Positions 46,801 through 58,429 of a stretch of DNA of 64,000 nt are shown piece after piece. The DNA comes from Loripinus fragilis (taxonomy: Eukaryota; Mollusca; Bivalvia; Lucinida; Lucinidae). The notes under the pieces were generated by a model. That model was given only the letters and a program-made list of their open reading frames with translations, was not told the DNA's origin and ran no database searches. Positions within the stretch are counted from its first letter, which is position 1, and each line of letters opens with the position of its first letter. The stretch lies in contig OZ026528.1 of NCBI GenBank assembly GCA_964019695.1, forward strand, positions 50,281,495 to 50,345,494, given 5' to 3'. A program made the position numbers and the translations under genes.

Positions 46801-49800
46801 TAAGTAATGTGTTTCATAATACAAAAATATATCACGAGTTCGATGGTGGCCATGGTATCGAAACATCCGTCCCGAGGATCACCATTTGGGATCACGAGGC
46901 TTCTCGAGTGATGACCTGAAACTGTGATCCCAAGGGACGTATTTTTTTATTGTTAAAACATGCATTGACATTGCTATTGAATTATTATTATGTTTTTGTA
47001 AATGTAGCATCAAATGCAAATAGCCAATTGAAACTTCTGATTTTGATAAACTGCGACAGTTTTGTAATGAAAAAAAAAAATCCAACTGACACATATTTTT
47101 CAATACCAGAGATATACTGTGAAGAAAAAGAGAAATATATTCGAAATATTGACCTCATAAAAGCCATTGTTTCTGATAATATTTTACCAAAACGAGACCT
47201 GTTACCTGTTTATTTGAACAGATTTGAATTTTACTTTTTTCTGTTGCATATAAATAAAACAAACACATTTTGCTATTTCATGCATGACAGACGTGTCCTT
47301 GGTATTGCCAAATAGACAAGATGGCAATTTAAAGCATAGCCACAACACGGCGACCCTAAATACGTCCCCACCCCTTTAACTGATTTTAAGAGATAAAATG
47401 GGTGTATCTTCTAAGAAAATATGTATTTAAGATTCAGTCTATTATTCAAATGAGAAGCAGCCTACGTGTGTCTGATTTTGCTTGGAAACTGGACTTAATA
47501 TGTTCTTCCATACACGTGCCCAAATGTATAAAATGTGTCTTGGAAGAATTTTTTTTAAAAAAAGTCTCAAAATTCGTCCAAATTAACATGAAACACCTCT
47601 AGTATTATTAACGTTAGCAGCACCTTTTATAAGGCTTAACATACATTTGTAATCAACACATAAACAACTCCACATTTCCTGATGCAGTATATACACAGTA
47701 TGTAAACTGAAATAAACATCCTGTACCCGTTCCTCCTAGCTCACGCCTTATACATTATGAATTACAGCACTTGTGCGTAACCAGTTGTCGGAAATCGTGA
47801 TGTGAGAGTTGTTGGTATAGCTGTAATTGCGAGGGCCCACCTATCAAAATTCATTTTTCCATAGATCTAAGTAACTGTTACAGTTACAACCATGTAATCA
47901 TGTATACATGTGATTGCCAATTCCACTAACACCTTGCAATCTGGCATTAAAGCTCGTTTTCGACACGGAACGGCTCTGATTGTGAGCAAGTTTTTTTTAA
48001 CAAAGTAAAATGCAAAGGAGGAAACCGTTAAAATCATGGAATAAAACGGAATAAGACAGATAAAATGGCTTTTCTTACCTTGTTCGAATGTGTATTGTCT
48101 ATATCGCTAACAATATAAATCGAAACGTGTACATGTACCTAAATACACGCATTTTCCGACTACTGGTTACGCACGAGTGCTGTTATTCATGTTTGTAAGG
48201 CGTGAGCTAGCGGAGGAACGGTACAGGATGTTTATTTCAGTTTACATACTGTGATATAGAAAGGATGCAAAGTAAGGCCTTTGCACAAAAATGGCCCTAA
48301 GGATGAAGTCTATTGCAGTCCAATTTATGACTTTATTTGATCTTAAAAATGCAATGCACTCAACTCAATCTGGTCAAACTGCCCTCACCCAGATGATCAA
48401 TAAATTTCAAGAGGCCATAAATAATGGACAAACCGTTGATATGGTCATGGTGGATATCAGAAAGGCCTTTGATTTGACATGTATATACATGTTCTTTTTT
48501 CCTTATCACTTTTCATATTTTGTTTCGGGTTTATTTCCTTAATGTTCTTCAAATTTCAGTTTGGTAATGTTTGTAGACAGTGAGGGCCTCATGGAAGACT
48601 ATTTTTTTTTTGCTGAATGTGTCAGCTCCTAGACATGTATTATCATTATTACACCACCATCAAACAAATTAATACTGGATTCTTTTTCTTGCTCACCATT
48701 CCAGGCGCATTTTTTCCAAAGAAAACAACACAAAAAATCACCCCAAAACAAAACAAAAAAAAAAAAAAAAAAAAAAAACAGCAATAACACAACAATAACA
48801 AAACAACAAAATTCCCAGCATTTCCTAAAGCTAGTATGATTGAACTTTTTGGTTACTGTAAAGGCGGCACCTCATGAACGCGTAATTAGGACTGGTCTAC
48901 CTTAGACAAAGGTAAAAGCTGAAAATGAGGCGAGATTTTATTCAAAAGTAACTGTATCATCTTGCGCCATTACCTCAGTAAAGCCGCAAAACACACTATT
49001 TAATCCTCCTTAAAACGCCAGCAAAATAACTGCATCCAAAAATGTGAATTTAAATAAGCATAGAGGCAAACCATCTGATCTGGGTCCACACTGTTTGTCT
49101 ATAAAGCTTGACGACAAAAACATACGACTTTTTTGTGATTATGCGCTTTAAGGGTTAATAAATGATCTTCATGAAATGCACGCACGATTGTGCGGCCCTA
49201 CCAACTTGTTAACTCTTTACCAAATTATAAATATAATATGCACAATAAGTTTAGCAATTTTTATGTTTCGCATCTTTATGTGCTCATCTTTGTGCAATGT
49301 CGAACAATTTCAAATGCAATGACGAGAACAGGATCTTAGGCAAATGAAACCACGAATATACAGACGCCAGCCATTAAATAGGCATTTGGGGAGAGCAAGA
49401 ATTGCAGGAAGGGTCAGTAAGCATAAAATGACATCCGTTGTAAGTAATGCTAAATGATAAGCATGTGATTTTTCGTTTGGTAGCCTTACATCTTCCTCAT
49501 GCATCATACGCTTATAAAAACTATTGGTTGTGTGACAGATGTGATAGAGATTCCATGCTGAAAAAATCAGCTGCCATCAATGACGTCAAAACGTAGTCAT
49601 CATTTGATTACACTTCTTATGTTAATTGGCGTGCCAAATCAACAGAAACTCGGTTTACAAAAATGGCATAGGCTTACAATGTAATTGATCTTATGGTTGA
49701 TTAAAACCTTAAGTTACCGGAAAATGGTGCGACGCATTTGCGAGATAATGGTGACGTTAGATTTTATCTTTCGGCTCGTGCTCTATAGCCATGAAGATGT

Positions 49801-52800
49801 TTCGTTCAGCATTTTTTTCTGAATGTGTTGGAAGGCATAATACAGTTTCACTTGTCAATGTGGTTCAAGAAAAATCGACTAGAAACACCGTTTAAAGGCG
49901 ATAACGTAAAAGCACTAATAAAAACGTCAAATTGTGAAAACTTGGTCCATTATTTCTCTTAAACAGTTCAGAAAATTGCAGCATTTGCTATGCTTTGTTT
50001 TGGTTTCAGTGACCAAGCAATCGCTTGAAAATGATTTTGGCTTCCTCCAATGATCAGAAATATCCACGTTACCCGCTAGCCTTAAAACTTAACGTCACTT
50101 TAGCACGGCCGCTGCGTTTGGTAATTCCATATTTTTTAAATGGAAATTCTTGTCAGATGTTCGGCACTTGTATCTTCATGACAGCAAATGAAACTAATGA
50201 GATCTGATGTGGATGTGCTCACCCATACAAAACAATTGCTGAACTTATTGTGCATAGTATAGAACCGGATTTCCCTTTTTTAGTAGATGAATTAGCCTAA
50301 ACACGCCCAGATACGAATATTAAAATACCGCCTTTACAGTGAACAAAAAGTTCAACAATACGAGATGATACATTACACGATGACGCCACTTCGACATATT
50401 GTCGTCAATGTATAACAAGGGAAAAGTCGTTCAAAATGTGATAAAGTGTGAAACTTGGCAGAATTGCCCAGTAGTTTTCAGAAAATGGCGAGACACACGT
50501 GATGCATTCAAAATTATGGCGGCCATCTTGAATTTCAAAATGACCGCCATTAAAAAATTGAGACAGCAAATATCTCGGCTCTCAGACTACACAGAGACTT
50601 GATTTTAATGTAATTTTATACGTTTTTTCACCCATGAGAAATCAAGGAACTGAATAAAAATAGCAACATTTTGCATCCTTGTGTCATAACGCGATAGAGT
50701 AGGCATTTAAATCAAAACAAAAACATTGAATGGACGGGAAAGAACCGTGAATTATAACACTAACCTTCTTCGTTTGAAAAAGAACTCTAAAACGGTAAAA
50801 ATCTAAAACGGTAAAACTACTTAATGCGTAACTCATTTTTGCTTTTAATTGACAGGTGCTTTACTTGATTTTGAATCCCCCAAAATGTCACAAGTCGACT
50901 TCAATGTAATCCATCTGTGTGGCATCTAATGATAACAGTTTCCCCGCGCAGTATCAAAGCTCTGTGCATGAAATTGAAACAGACTCATATTTACATGGTG
51001 GCTGACAGTTTTTGCAACTGCATTTGATCCTCTCTTTATACGCATGTGCTGCTTCAGGAAGTGACGTCCAGAAATCAGCCCAAGGATCGTCTTGGAGCCC
51101 CCACCTCTACCACCAGTCTCCAGTGCTTGGTGACTGCTGATATACAATAAGAGTTTGACTCCAATTGTACCCCGTTTGATAAACTGCTCTTTTAACCATT
51201 TTCATTCCAGAAACCAATAAACATGTACTTTCGCATACAGTGAAGACCCAGATTACAAGATAGCATTTCGTCATGCTAAGATACAAACAATCTTCAGAAA
51301 CAGAAATACAATACTATTAGAAATTTCGACCTGCAATCCATCCCTTCAAATACAAAATGAACTTTACCATGATTATTTTATCAATAGGTTTGGAAAATCC
51401 ACCAGAATGAAAAGGGTTAATAAGCTTTTTAGTGCAGCCTCGGGTGGAGGTTTGTGATGCATTTGGTCTTCCCATGGAAACTTAATGGGAGACATGGAAA
51501 CTTAGAAATGGTAAAATGGTTCCATTTGAACATCTAAGATGGCAGCCATTTAGATATTCTTCAGACAGCCTCTACTTAAAAACAACATATATTGGATTGA
51601 CCTGAAATTTTGCGTAAGGCATCAGGGCAATATGAAAATTCAGAATTGCTTAATATATTCTTGCACACCGGATAAGCATATCTGAGATTTTACCCTGGGA
51701 TAGAAAATCTTATCTTACACAGGCTATCTTGTCCAGGTTGTCACGTGAGTGCTTCATACATTGGTTGTATTTGAACTCACGCACATGGTCGTCAAGTGAC
51801 GTCATTGTTATGTTAAAGAGACGTCATCATGTGAAAAAGTGCATCTTAGCGTACTCAGAGACTTCTGGAAGCTTATTTTAAAATATAAAAAACAGTGGTG
51901 AGCAAGAAAAAGAATCCATTATTAGCGTGAGGGTAGGAAAGAAAAATCCATCCCTCGGAATCACCGTTTGTCATCCATCGGCAAGCCTCGTGATGCCAAA
52001 AGGTGACCTCGGGGCAGATTTTCTATACTACCCTCACACTCATGATAGATTCTTTTATTATCTACTATGTAATGAAATACAGTTAAAGTATTGTTTAAAT
52101 GTAATGCAAATATTTCACAGCCGTGTAAATGTAAAAACTTGTATTTTCACAGCAGTGAAAATACAAGAATTGATATTTTCACGGGAGAGAAACCGTAAGA
52201 TTCGCCACTCATGAAATATAAATATTGTCCACTTCACTCATGAAATAAAAGACATATTTAACAAAAACATTTGAATATCCTCTATATATTCTTGCACACT
52301 GGATAAGGATATCTGAGATTTTACCCTGGGATAGAAAATTTTATCTTACCCATGCTATCTTACCCAGGCTGTCACGTGTGGGCTACATATATTGGTTGCA
52401 TTGGAACTCACGCACATGGTCGTCAAATGACATCATTGTTATGTTAAAGTGACGTCATCATGTGAAAAAATGCATCTTAGCTTACTCAGAGACTTCTGGA
52501 CTTTAAGCTTCTGGAAGCTTATTTTTAAAATAAAAAACAGTGGTGAACAAGAAAAATAAGCCATTATTCGTGTGAGGATAGGACAGAAAAATCCGCCCCT
52601 CGGAATCACACTTTGTCATCACATGGCAAGCCTATTGATGCCAAACGGTGATCCTCGGTACAGATTTTCTAACCTATCCTCACACTCATGATGGATTCTT
52701 TTATTATCTACTATGTAATGAAATACAGGAAAATATTGTTTAGATATAATGCATACATTTCACAGCCGTGAAAATATAAAAAACTTGTATTTTCACAGCA

Positions 52801-55800
52801 GAGAAAATACAAGATTTGTTATTTTCACGGGAGACAAACTGTAAGATTGGAACTACTTTTTTCTATTTTCTCAATATGGTCTAAGGGAAGCAACTCTTTA
52901 TGGCATATCTGTTACTTTTCTAAGGGAAACAACTATTGGTGTTTCCTATTTCTATGGAAACGTAAACAAAAAGTCAGAGTTGCTTAGAAGCTTAATAAAA
53001 AAAGAGTTTTTTTTATAAATTCGTCTGCTACAACTAGAAAATCGAAACAAAAGCTAATGTAAAGTAAGATTCGCTTCTCTTTACCTTAAAAGATTATGGG
53101 AAATTTGTAGATAATAAGAAGAAAATTCAAATGTTTTTTTGTTAAATATGTCTATTATTTCACTCGTGAAGTGGCCAATAATTATATTTCATTCGTGGCT
53201 TCGCCACTCATGAAATATAAATAGTGTCCAATTCACTCCAATTCCAATTTAACAAAAACATTTGAATATCCTCTATATATTCTATTAAGATATCCAAGAT
53301 GGCCATCATGACAGCCATCTTGAAATTCTTCAAAATAATTCCTCCAAAACAATATGTTAGATTGAACTAAAACGTGATTGTGGCATTTCCTGATCATACT
53401 CACTTACTTTTTGTGATTTTCCACGTGGTGGGTCCTAGCCCCCGCCCCCTCTGGATCCACGTGTGCCATTTACATGTTTCAGATAAACACACCTGTTTGA
53501 ATAGCACGACAATGAGTGGCGATCAGTGGTGTGCCTTGAACCAGCACGACAGCTGCCATAAAGACGGTAAATCTTGGCATTGTTCACCACGTGACAATCA
53601 GTGCCGCTGCTACTGTGATCGGCGCACTCATAACTGTAAGTATAAATAATAAAATATATGAGCTGTGACATGTGATTTCCAACAATGTGGCATTTTGATA
53701 AGTGTAGACTCAGACAAGCCTGTGCTGGAAAGTCATCAAACCTCATAAATATATTCACATCTACAAGACAAATTCTAAAAAAAAGAAGTAGGTTCAAGAA
53801 GCCAATTCTACTAGTTATTCCCCTTTGTAATTCTAAACGGCTTTATATATCGGGTTTAAGCTTATACTTTGATAGTGCATACTTTGGCTTCACACATTGA
53901 ACGTATATATAAAGGCTTTTTAAATGACAAAATAGCTATGAGGACATAGCTTTTGTATGCATAGAGATTGCCTTCATGGGCCGATCAACTCCTACTACAG
54001 CTTTTGATGGAGCATTTCGATACTTTACCTTAACAATGTAGATACATTTAACATATGCATGAATTTAATTAGTTTGATTCAAAAAATCATTTTGACAAAA
54101 CGACAATAGAGGAGTTTCCCATTATCGGATTTTACCTGTATCACGTGACATCGACTGGCAAGTCCAGCAATTGGACTACTTCCGGTATATACGTATAGGT
54201 TATTCAATGGTTTGTGTTGGTTATGGAATATATACGAGGGAGCGGAGCTCCCGAGTGTATATTTCATAACGAACACAAAACATTGTATAACCTATTTAGC
54301 CCTGACCCAGCTGTTTCCTGTGTTGCTGACATACAGGCCTCACATCGTGAAATATACATATTATGTAGTATTTTGCTGCATTTCATTTAGGAGTATGTCA
54401 TTTCGTTTTTAGCCATGGACGCGTTCAGATGGGACAAATGGATTTTATTAGCAGCATTTTTTTTAATTTTCGCAAAATAATCTTGGAAATATTTCACTGA
54501 TTTCACGTTACAGATGTATATGCTGATCAGTCCCCACTGTTTGTACTTTCTACTCTGATACACTAACAGTGGAGACTCGCTCAGATCAGCGTATATATCC
54601 ATGTGCCGTTTGATCATGATATCTTTATCAAATAGCATTTGGGCGAAAGCAGTGTAATAACTGACCAGGCTTCAATGTACAGCATGTTCAGTTTTTTTTC
54701 TGCAGTTGCAAATATTTTCGTGAAACAGCTAAAATTTGAAATTTGCATCATTTTTTGTCGATATCACACTTAGTTTTCTTTTGGGGTTCTAAAAATAAAA
54801 ATAAATTAGGCGAAATTGACATTTTCAGACTGCAATTTCCTCTCATCAAGTTATGGAAGGTGATCTAAAATAGTGTGAGGTATGGAAAATATACTACACT
54901 GAATATGGTCCTTCTCTTGCATCTGATTGGCTGAAACCTAAAGGAAGTGGACGGGTCATGGGCTAATGACTGTTGATCTCACTTTATAGAACTTCTATAT
55001 TTCGGTTAAAATTCTAAAGAAATAAAAAAACGGCAACTATTAACTGAAGAGTCTGACGAGACTATGTGTCACTATGGTCATTTATGGTTATGGTCTCTGC
55101 GCTCTTCAGTGTCTGCGCATCCGTACAAGTCGACGTTGTTTATATACCACATACGGGAAATGATGAAATTTTGGGTATATTTGATGAGATTTCATCATTT
55201 ATCGCTTATGCTTAGTCAATATATTTAACATGCATGCGCGACTATGCATGCCTATCTGGTGACAGGCATGTTGAGACTAGAAATCTTCATTTTTGTCTGA
55301 GTCTCTGTCTACCGAAATTCTACGATGCGCGAGCAGCGAATGGCCTGGTGAGACTTTGCATTTGCCTGGGCTCCTTTGAGTTATAGTGAAACGGACCTGG
55401 CATGGTCCTCCTCCCTTGAAGATGTACGAATTATGGTTCGTCACGAAGCCTGTCCCCCTGGAGGAAATCTAGTGCTTATGTGCGCTGCTGTCAGCAATTC
55501 AGCCAGTGCCGTGCCGTAAATCAGGCCTGCGTTTATCATACCTTACGTGACCTTTGTCCCCGTACTTGGAAATGACTGGGATGACAACCCTAAAGCGAGA
55601 AAGCATCATATGTCAATGTTGACAACATGTGGGAAGCGATCTTGGATTGTTAGTTGGAGTGCTTCGGCTCTCGTCGCTATACACCTTTATGTCACACGTT
55701 GTGACATCACGTCGCTGCCAGCAGCCAATCAGCGGGCCTGAAACCGTGACAAGGCTCTCTGGTTGGCTGAGCAGTGATGATGTCACGATTTTGTCATATG

Positions 55801-58359
55801 TTGTCATTCTTGTCATAGGCGGGCTATTTAAATGACAAGCGTTTGACAAACGCCCAGAATCTGTCTCGGGATCGAGTAAACAAACTCACGTCAAATTTAA
55901 TTAGGAATTCTTGTGTACAGTTTCGTACCCAATCTCTTTAACCTTAGTAGTGGGTAGCAAACAATCCGCTTAAGTGTAGAGGAGAGAATTGCAATTTCGT
56001 TTTAAGGAAAGGTATTTGAACAGAACTTTTGGCCTTAGTTTTAAGTTGTTAGTACCTCATAGACGCCGGGAATTCGTTCTAGGGAGGTCGGGACGTAAGG
56101 TGCCCAGCTTGGTGATCTTAACAGGATCTAAAACGAAGGAGTCGCGCTCCGTTTTTATTGTATCATTTTTACTGTGGGAACTTCCTGGGTTGAGCTAGGT
56201 AGAGTGCCTCTGATACACGTACTCTTCGTCTGTGGCCACAGACCGCACGGCCTATTCCTGCGCTATACACCAAACCAGGGCAGTTCCCACTGTGGGCTAA
56301 AAGTTCTATATAGTATTTTTGAGAGGTTAATATACATGGCCAAATGTTGACCTGCTAGTGAAAGGTTTCTATTGCAATTATCGCCTCTATAGACTGAGCA
56401 TCGTACCTATCTCACTACTCACCCTTGTCCACAAGTTCCCCCCCCCATATCAATGGCTCACTGTAATAGGCTATAGGCGCAGCAGCACTTGCATGTTAAA
56501 CTGTATTATCATAGCATTGATTATAAGCACTTGCACAATCATATACATGTTTTAACTGGTTTCTCAGTGTGTGCCCAGCCATTCAATGTAGGCTAACTTC
56601 ATACGTGCACATTCTGATAAGTTCTCTGTGAACTGAGACATTTAGTAAATACGCTATCATAGTTAAGGCTGAATTAGTTAATATTATAGCATGCAAGATT
56701 GACTGTTAGGTGAATACGTGGGTAAATCTAAGCAGCAGACGGGCTCTTAGTCGTTATTTCACTCCCCATTGTTGGTCCAGTATAACCCCCCATACATAGC
56801 CCCAAAAGACCGGGAATCTACAATCACCACATTTCCCCTTTATTATTATATGCTCGGTAAACCCTGTATGTGAGACCGTGAGGGACGTTACAATAGATGT
56901 TAATAAAACAGATTCATTTGTTTTATTAATTGGCATGTATTTCAAATACATGTGCTTTAATCTGCGCAGATTTTTTATAATAGTTCAAAATCAAAGTATA
57001 TTTTGTATAGTAAAAATACGGAATACTTAGAAAGTGTATATATCTTCGTTTTCGAGAATAAGAAAAGTAGCGTAGTTCCATTGTTAAGTTCTTAATAGTT
57101 AGATTACAGTGGATTGGAATGTTTGGTGCGTACATTCAGTGGCCCAAAAATAGTAAAATGAATACACATTGCTGCTTCTTTGAACTATTTTGATGAAATT
57201 AGACATATATAGAAATTCTACCCGAAAATCCTTCAATTAACTTAATGTTCCCAAATGACTTACAACGCGAAGCTCTGTAAAACAGATACTGTAGAAACAT
57301 GTTTTAAAAGTTTCTATTAACATTCGGCGTTCATACGTTTACAAAAATAACACTTTTATACAAAAGAGGGATATGGGTTACCCGACATTCAGTTTTGGGC
57401 GCATATGCGGTCCCAAATTTCAAAACCTATGCCTTTACGTAATTGGTTCTCTACAAAAGGGACCCATTTAAATATTCAACTCTTTTCAACTCGAAGTGCG
57501 CGCGGGTTTCAGACATTTTACAGCGAGCTTTCAGTAGTTTGAGCTAAAAGATGAGAATTTAGGCAATGTTCCTATATTTGGCTTATGTATATGCATAGAT
57601 ATTGGCCCTCATGGGCCAATTAACTCCTTCCGCAGCCTATGCAAAGGGTGGCATTTCACAAGCATTAGCGTAGCACCCGAACGTGCGTTATAAAAATAGT
57701 AACATTCAAGGGATGTCACTTAATGTGATTAAAGTGATTTTCCACACTATAAAGAACTGCTCATAAAGGAAAGAATTTGCTCCCAGAGAATTCGCTCCCT
57801 CTGGGAGCAAGTTCTTTCCTTTAAGGTAAGTTCATATTTGAAAAGGGACGCAATTTAAGAGAATCGTCGCTTGACCCAGTAGTCTCACTTTGATGTGCGT
57901 AACTTTTTTAGTGTTCTGGCTACGCCATTGACAAGTGTCTGCGCTCCAATGTATTTGCTAAGGCAACATCGATTTTCAGAGAAAGGAATACACTATACAT
58001 GTATTTTGAAAATTGTACCCTGTGACCCCTACATATTTTAATGAACCACCCTGCCTTTATTGTATGTAGCTTTATTGAAAAGCCCATTTGTCTAACCTAA
58101 CTCCTAACCCTTTACTCGCTATTGACGCCATTTGACGCCTTTAATATATCATGTATTTGAAAATATTATGGAAAATGAAGGATTTGCTCATTTGGAGCAT
58201 GTTTCCATATTATTTTCAAAAGTATTCAGAACTTTACTTAAATTTTCTTGAAATTTTTCAGTGTTGTCTAAAAAAAGAAAATGATGGCATGATCTAAAAA
58301 TACCATATGTAATGTTTTTCTTCTTGTTGCTTTCAGGTGATGATGACGACGACAAGTAG
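43740..58359 (+). CDS. Small secreted cysteine-rich protein, Cvsi protease-inhibitor-like, 114 aa (whole-gene span)
   Basis: Joining 43740-43773, 46243-46377, 53483-53635 and 58337-58359 gives 345 nt, ATG to TAG, with GT-AG introns all in phase 1. Residues 1-16 are a signal peptide (MKIVLCLALVVGCAIA), with cleavage expected before Glu17. The mature part has 14 cysteines (19, 25, 30, 38, 51, 53, 61, 73, 81, 90, 97, 99, 101, 108): two six-cysteine halves each ending in C-x-C, plus two extra at the end, and an N-glycosylation sequon at Asn63. Size, signal peptide and the 12-cysteine core fit the bivalve plasma protease inhibitors Cvsi-1/2 (MEROPS family I84) as I recall them. That match is by pattern and memory, not alignment. 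The protein ends in five Asp and a Lys. A defence role in haemolymph would be inference. Confidence 0.82.
43778..43830. repeat. TTTA microsatellite
   Basis: About a dozen TTTA units directly after the exon 1 donor of the Cvsi-like gene. Confidence 0.9.
43911..44151. mobile_element. MITE, CATTGTTGGAAAT family, complete
   Basis: Terminal repeats of about 33 bp: GAGCCGCGGCATGAGATTTC at the left and GAAATCTCATGCACTGGCTC at the right. In intron 1. Confidence 0.85.
44520..45530. repeat. Tandem array, about 150-155-bp unit
   Basis: TCTGCACATCGTCTCATTGA-like blocks recur near 44739, 44894, 45049, 45200 and 45353, each with GACCTTGAGTCTGCGT and GGTAAATC. The array ends with GACGGACGGACGGACTGACT and a TTCGCGGCGGGGG tail, the mirror of the TCCG-led arrays at 85 and 9470. 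Confidence 0.8.
45793..45857. mobile_element. Short foldback with GAGCGGAG loop
   Basis: AAATGACACACCACCTAATC pairs with GATGAGCTGGGCATGTCATT across a CGCCATCTACG-CGAGCGGAG-ATGGCG centre. Confidence 0.7.
46008..46222. mobile_element. Foldback MITE just upstream of exon 2
   Basis: Ends AGGGTAAAGTCGGGTAAATT and its complement; the centre is a GAGACGGCTC/GAGCCGTCTC hairpin. The right end lies 20 bases before exon 2. Confidence 0.88.
46243..46377 (+). CDS. Cvsi-like gene, exon 2 (first six-cysteine module)
   Basis: 135 nt, phase 1 on both sides, residues 12-57, holding Cys19 to Cys53. It is rich in Asp and His (CDHDDDC, CDHIDHK). The acceptor is TATGTTTCAG and the donor CTTG|GTAAAT. Two related MITEs lie 20-21 bases from either edge. 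Confidence 0.85.
46399..46616. mobile_element. Foldback MITE just downstream of exon 2
   Basis: Ends AGGGTCAAGTCGGGTAACTT and the complement of TACCTGATTTGACCCT; centre GAGACGGCTCATTATTATGA. Same family as 46008-46222; starts 21 bases after exon 2. Confidence 0.88.
46625..46935. repeat. Dispersed repeat, SINE-like
   Basis: 46640-46795 resembles a degraded SINE body (GTTTAACGACCCACC). 46845-46935 carries the CCGAGGATCACCATTTGG and ATCACGAGGCTT module also found at 28850 and 51955. Confidence 0.5.
47693..48257. mobile_element. Inverted-repeat element with about 100-bp ends
   Basis: CACAGTATGTAAACTGAAAT at the left, its complement at the right (48233-48252); pairing extends through CATCCTGTACC, GCTCACGCCTTA and GCGTAACCAGT. 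No coding. Confidence 0.85.
48291..48480 (+). pseudogene. Reverse transcriptase fragment of a non-LTR retrotransposon
   Basis: HSTQSGQTALTQMI, then NNGQTVDMVMVDIRKAFD, matches the motif-A region of LINE reverse transcriptases (normally F-x-D-x-x-K-A-F-D; here VDIRKAFD). Only this block remains, followed by stops. In intron 2. Confidence 0.75.
48840..50355. mobile_element. Inverted-repeat DNA element, about 1.5 kb
   Basis: Ends TTGAACTTTTTGGTTACTGT and the complement of the right, TTGAACTTTTTGTTCACTGT, both continuing into AAAGGCGG. No transposase family was recognised in its short frames. Confidence 0.8.
51649..52910. repeat. Tandem duplication, about 640-bp unit, two copies plus a scrap
   Basis: ATATTCTTGCACACCGGATA (51656) and ATATTCTTGCACACTGGATA (52285) head two copies sharing GGGATAGAAAATCTTATC, the AACTCACGCACATGGTCGTC block and a TTGTATTTTCACAGCAGTGA hairpin. 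A third tail piece lies at 53190-53284. Confidence 0.88.
53483..53635 (+). CDS. Cvsi-like gene, exon 3 (second six-cysteine module)
   Basis: 153 nt, phase 1 on both sides, residues 57-108, with Cys61 to Cys101 and the sequon NST at 63-65. The acceptor is CATGTTTCAG and the donor AACT|GTAAGT. The reading frame is open upstream through the intron to an ATG at 53374 in repeat sequence, which could serve an alternative start but is more likely chance. Confidence 0.85.
53658..53725. mobile_element. Partial CATTGTTGGAAAT MITE
   Basis: One end only: TGAGCTGTGACATGTGATTT then CCAACAATGTGGC. Just after the exon 3 donor. Confidence 0.65.
54197..54295. mobile_element. Foldback element with GAGCGGAG loop
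   Basis: TAGGTTATTCAATGGTTTGT pairs with ACAAAACATTGTATAACCTA; the tip is GAGGGAGCGGAGCTCCCGAG. Confidence 0.85.
54296..57750. other. Intron 3 interior, nothing recognised with confidence
   Basis: No exon-like frame. 55739-56180 is less AT-rich, with a CTATTTAAATG TATA-like box near 55824, and could be a decayed solo LTR, but no matching second copy or target duplication was seen. ATGGGCC-containing repeat near 57600 matches 53955. Confidence 0.4.
57767..57825. repeat. Hairpin
   Basis: AAAGGAAAGAATTTGCTCCC pairs with GGGAGCAAGTTCTTTCCTTT across a short AGAGAATTCGCTCCCT centre. Confidence 0.8.
58105..58318. mobile_element. Foldback element near exon 4
   Basis: AACCCTTTACTCG at the left, AAAATATTATGGAAAATGAA with TTCCATATTATTTT in the centre, and TGTTGTCTAAAAA with GCATGATCTAAAAAT at the right. 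Relative of 20521-20755; the right end is within about 20 bases of the exon 4 acceptor. Confidence 0.6.
58337..58359 (+). CDS. Cvsi-like gene, exon 4 (acidic tail and stop)
   Basis: Only 23 coding nt: it completes Cys108, then five Asp, one Lys and TAG. The acceptor is TGCTTTCAG. The phase agrees with exon 3, and a polyadenylation signal follows 52 bases after the stop. Confidence 0.75.
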
Positions 58360-58410
58360 AGAACGCGACGTCATTCTACCACTGGCATTTATTTGCAACG
58401 AAATGTTTAA

Positions 58411-58416
58411 AATAAA
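58411..58416 (+). terminator. Polyadenylation signal AATAAA of the Cvsi-like gene
   Basis: AATAAA lies 52 bases after the TAG, the expected place for the end of a short 3' UTR. Confidence 0.6.
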
Positions 58417-58429
58417 TCCATTTACAATC

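Noticed and set aside
48755..48778. Poly(A) tract as the tail of a retroposed gene
   Set aside because: No mRNA-like sequence precedes it; it is an A-rich low-complexity run next to AACAA repeats.
55739..56180. Solo LTR of a gypsy-type element
   Set aside because: The TATA-like box and base composition fit, but no second LTR, primer-binding site or target duplication could be found by eye.
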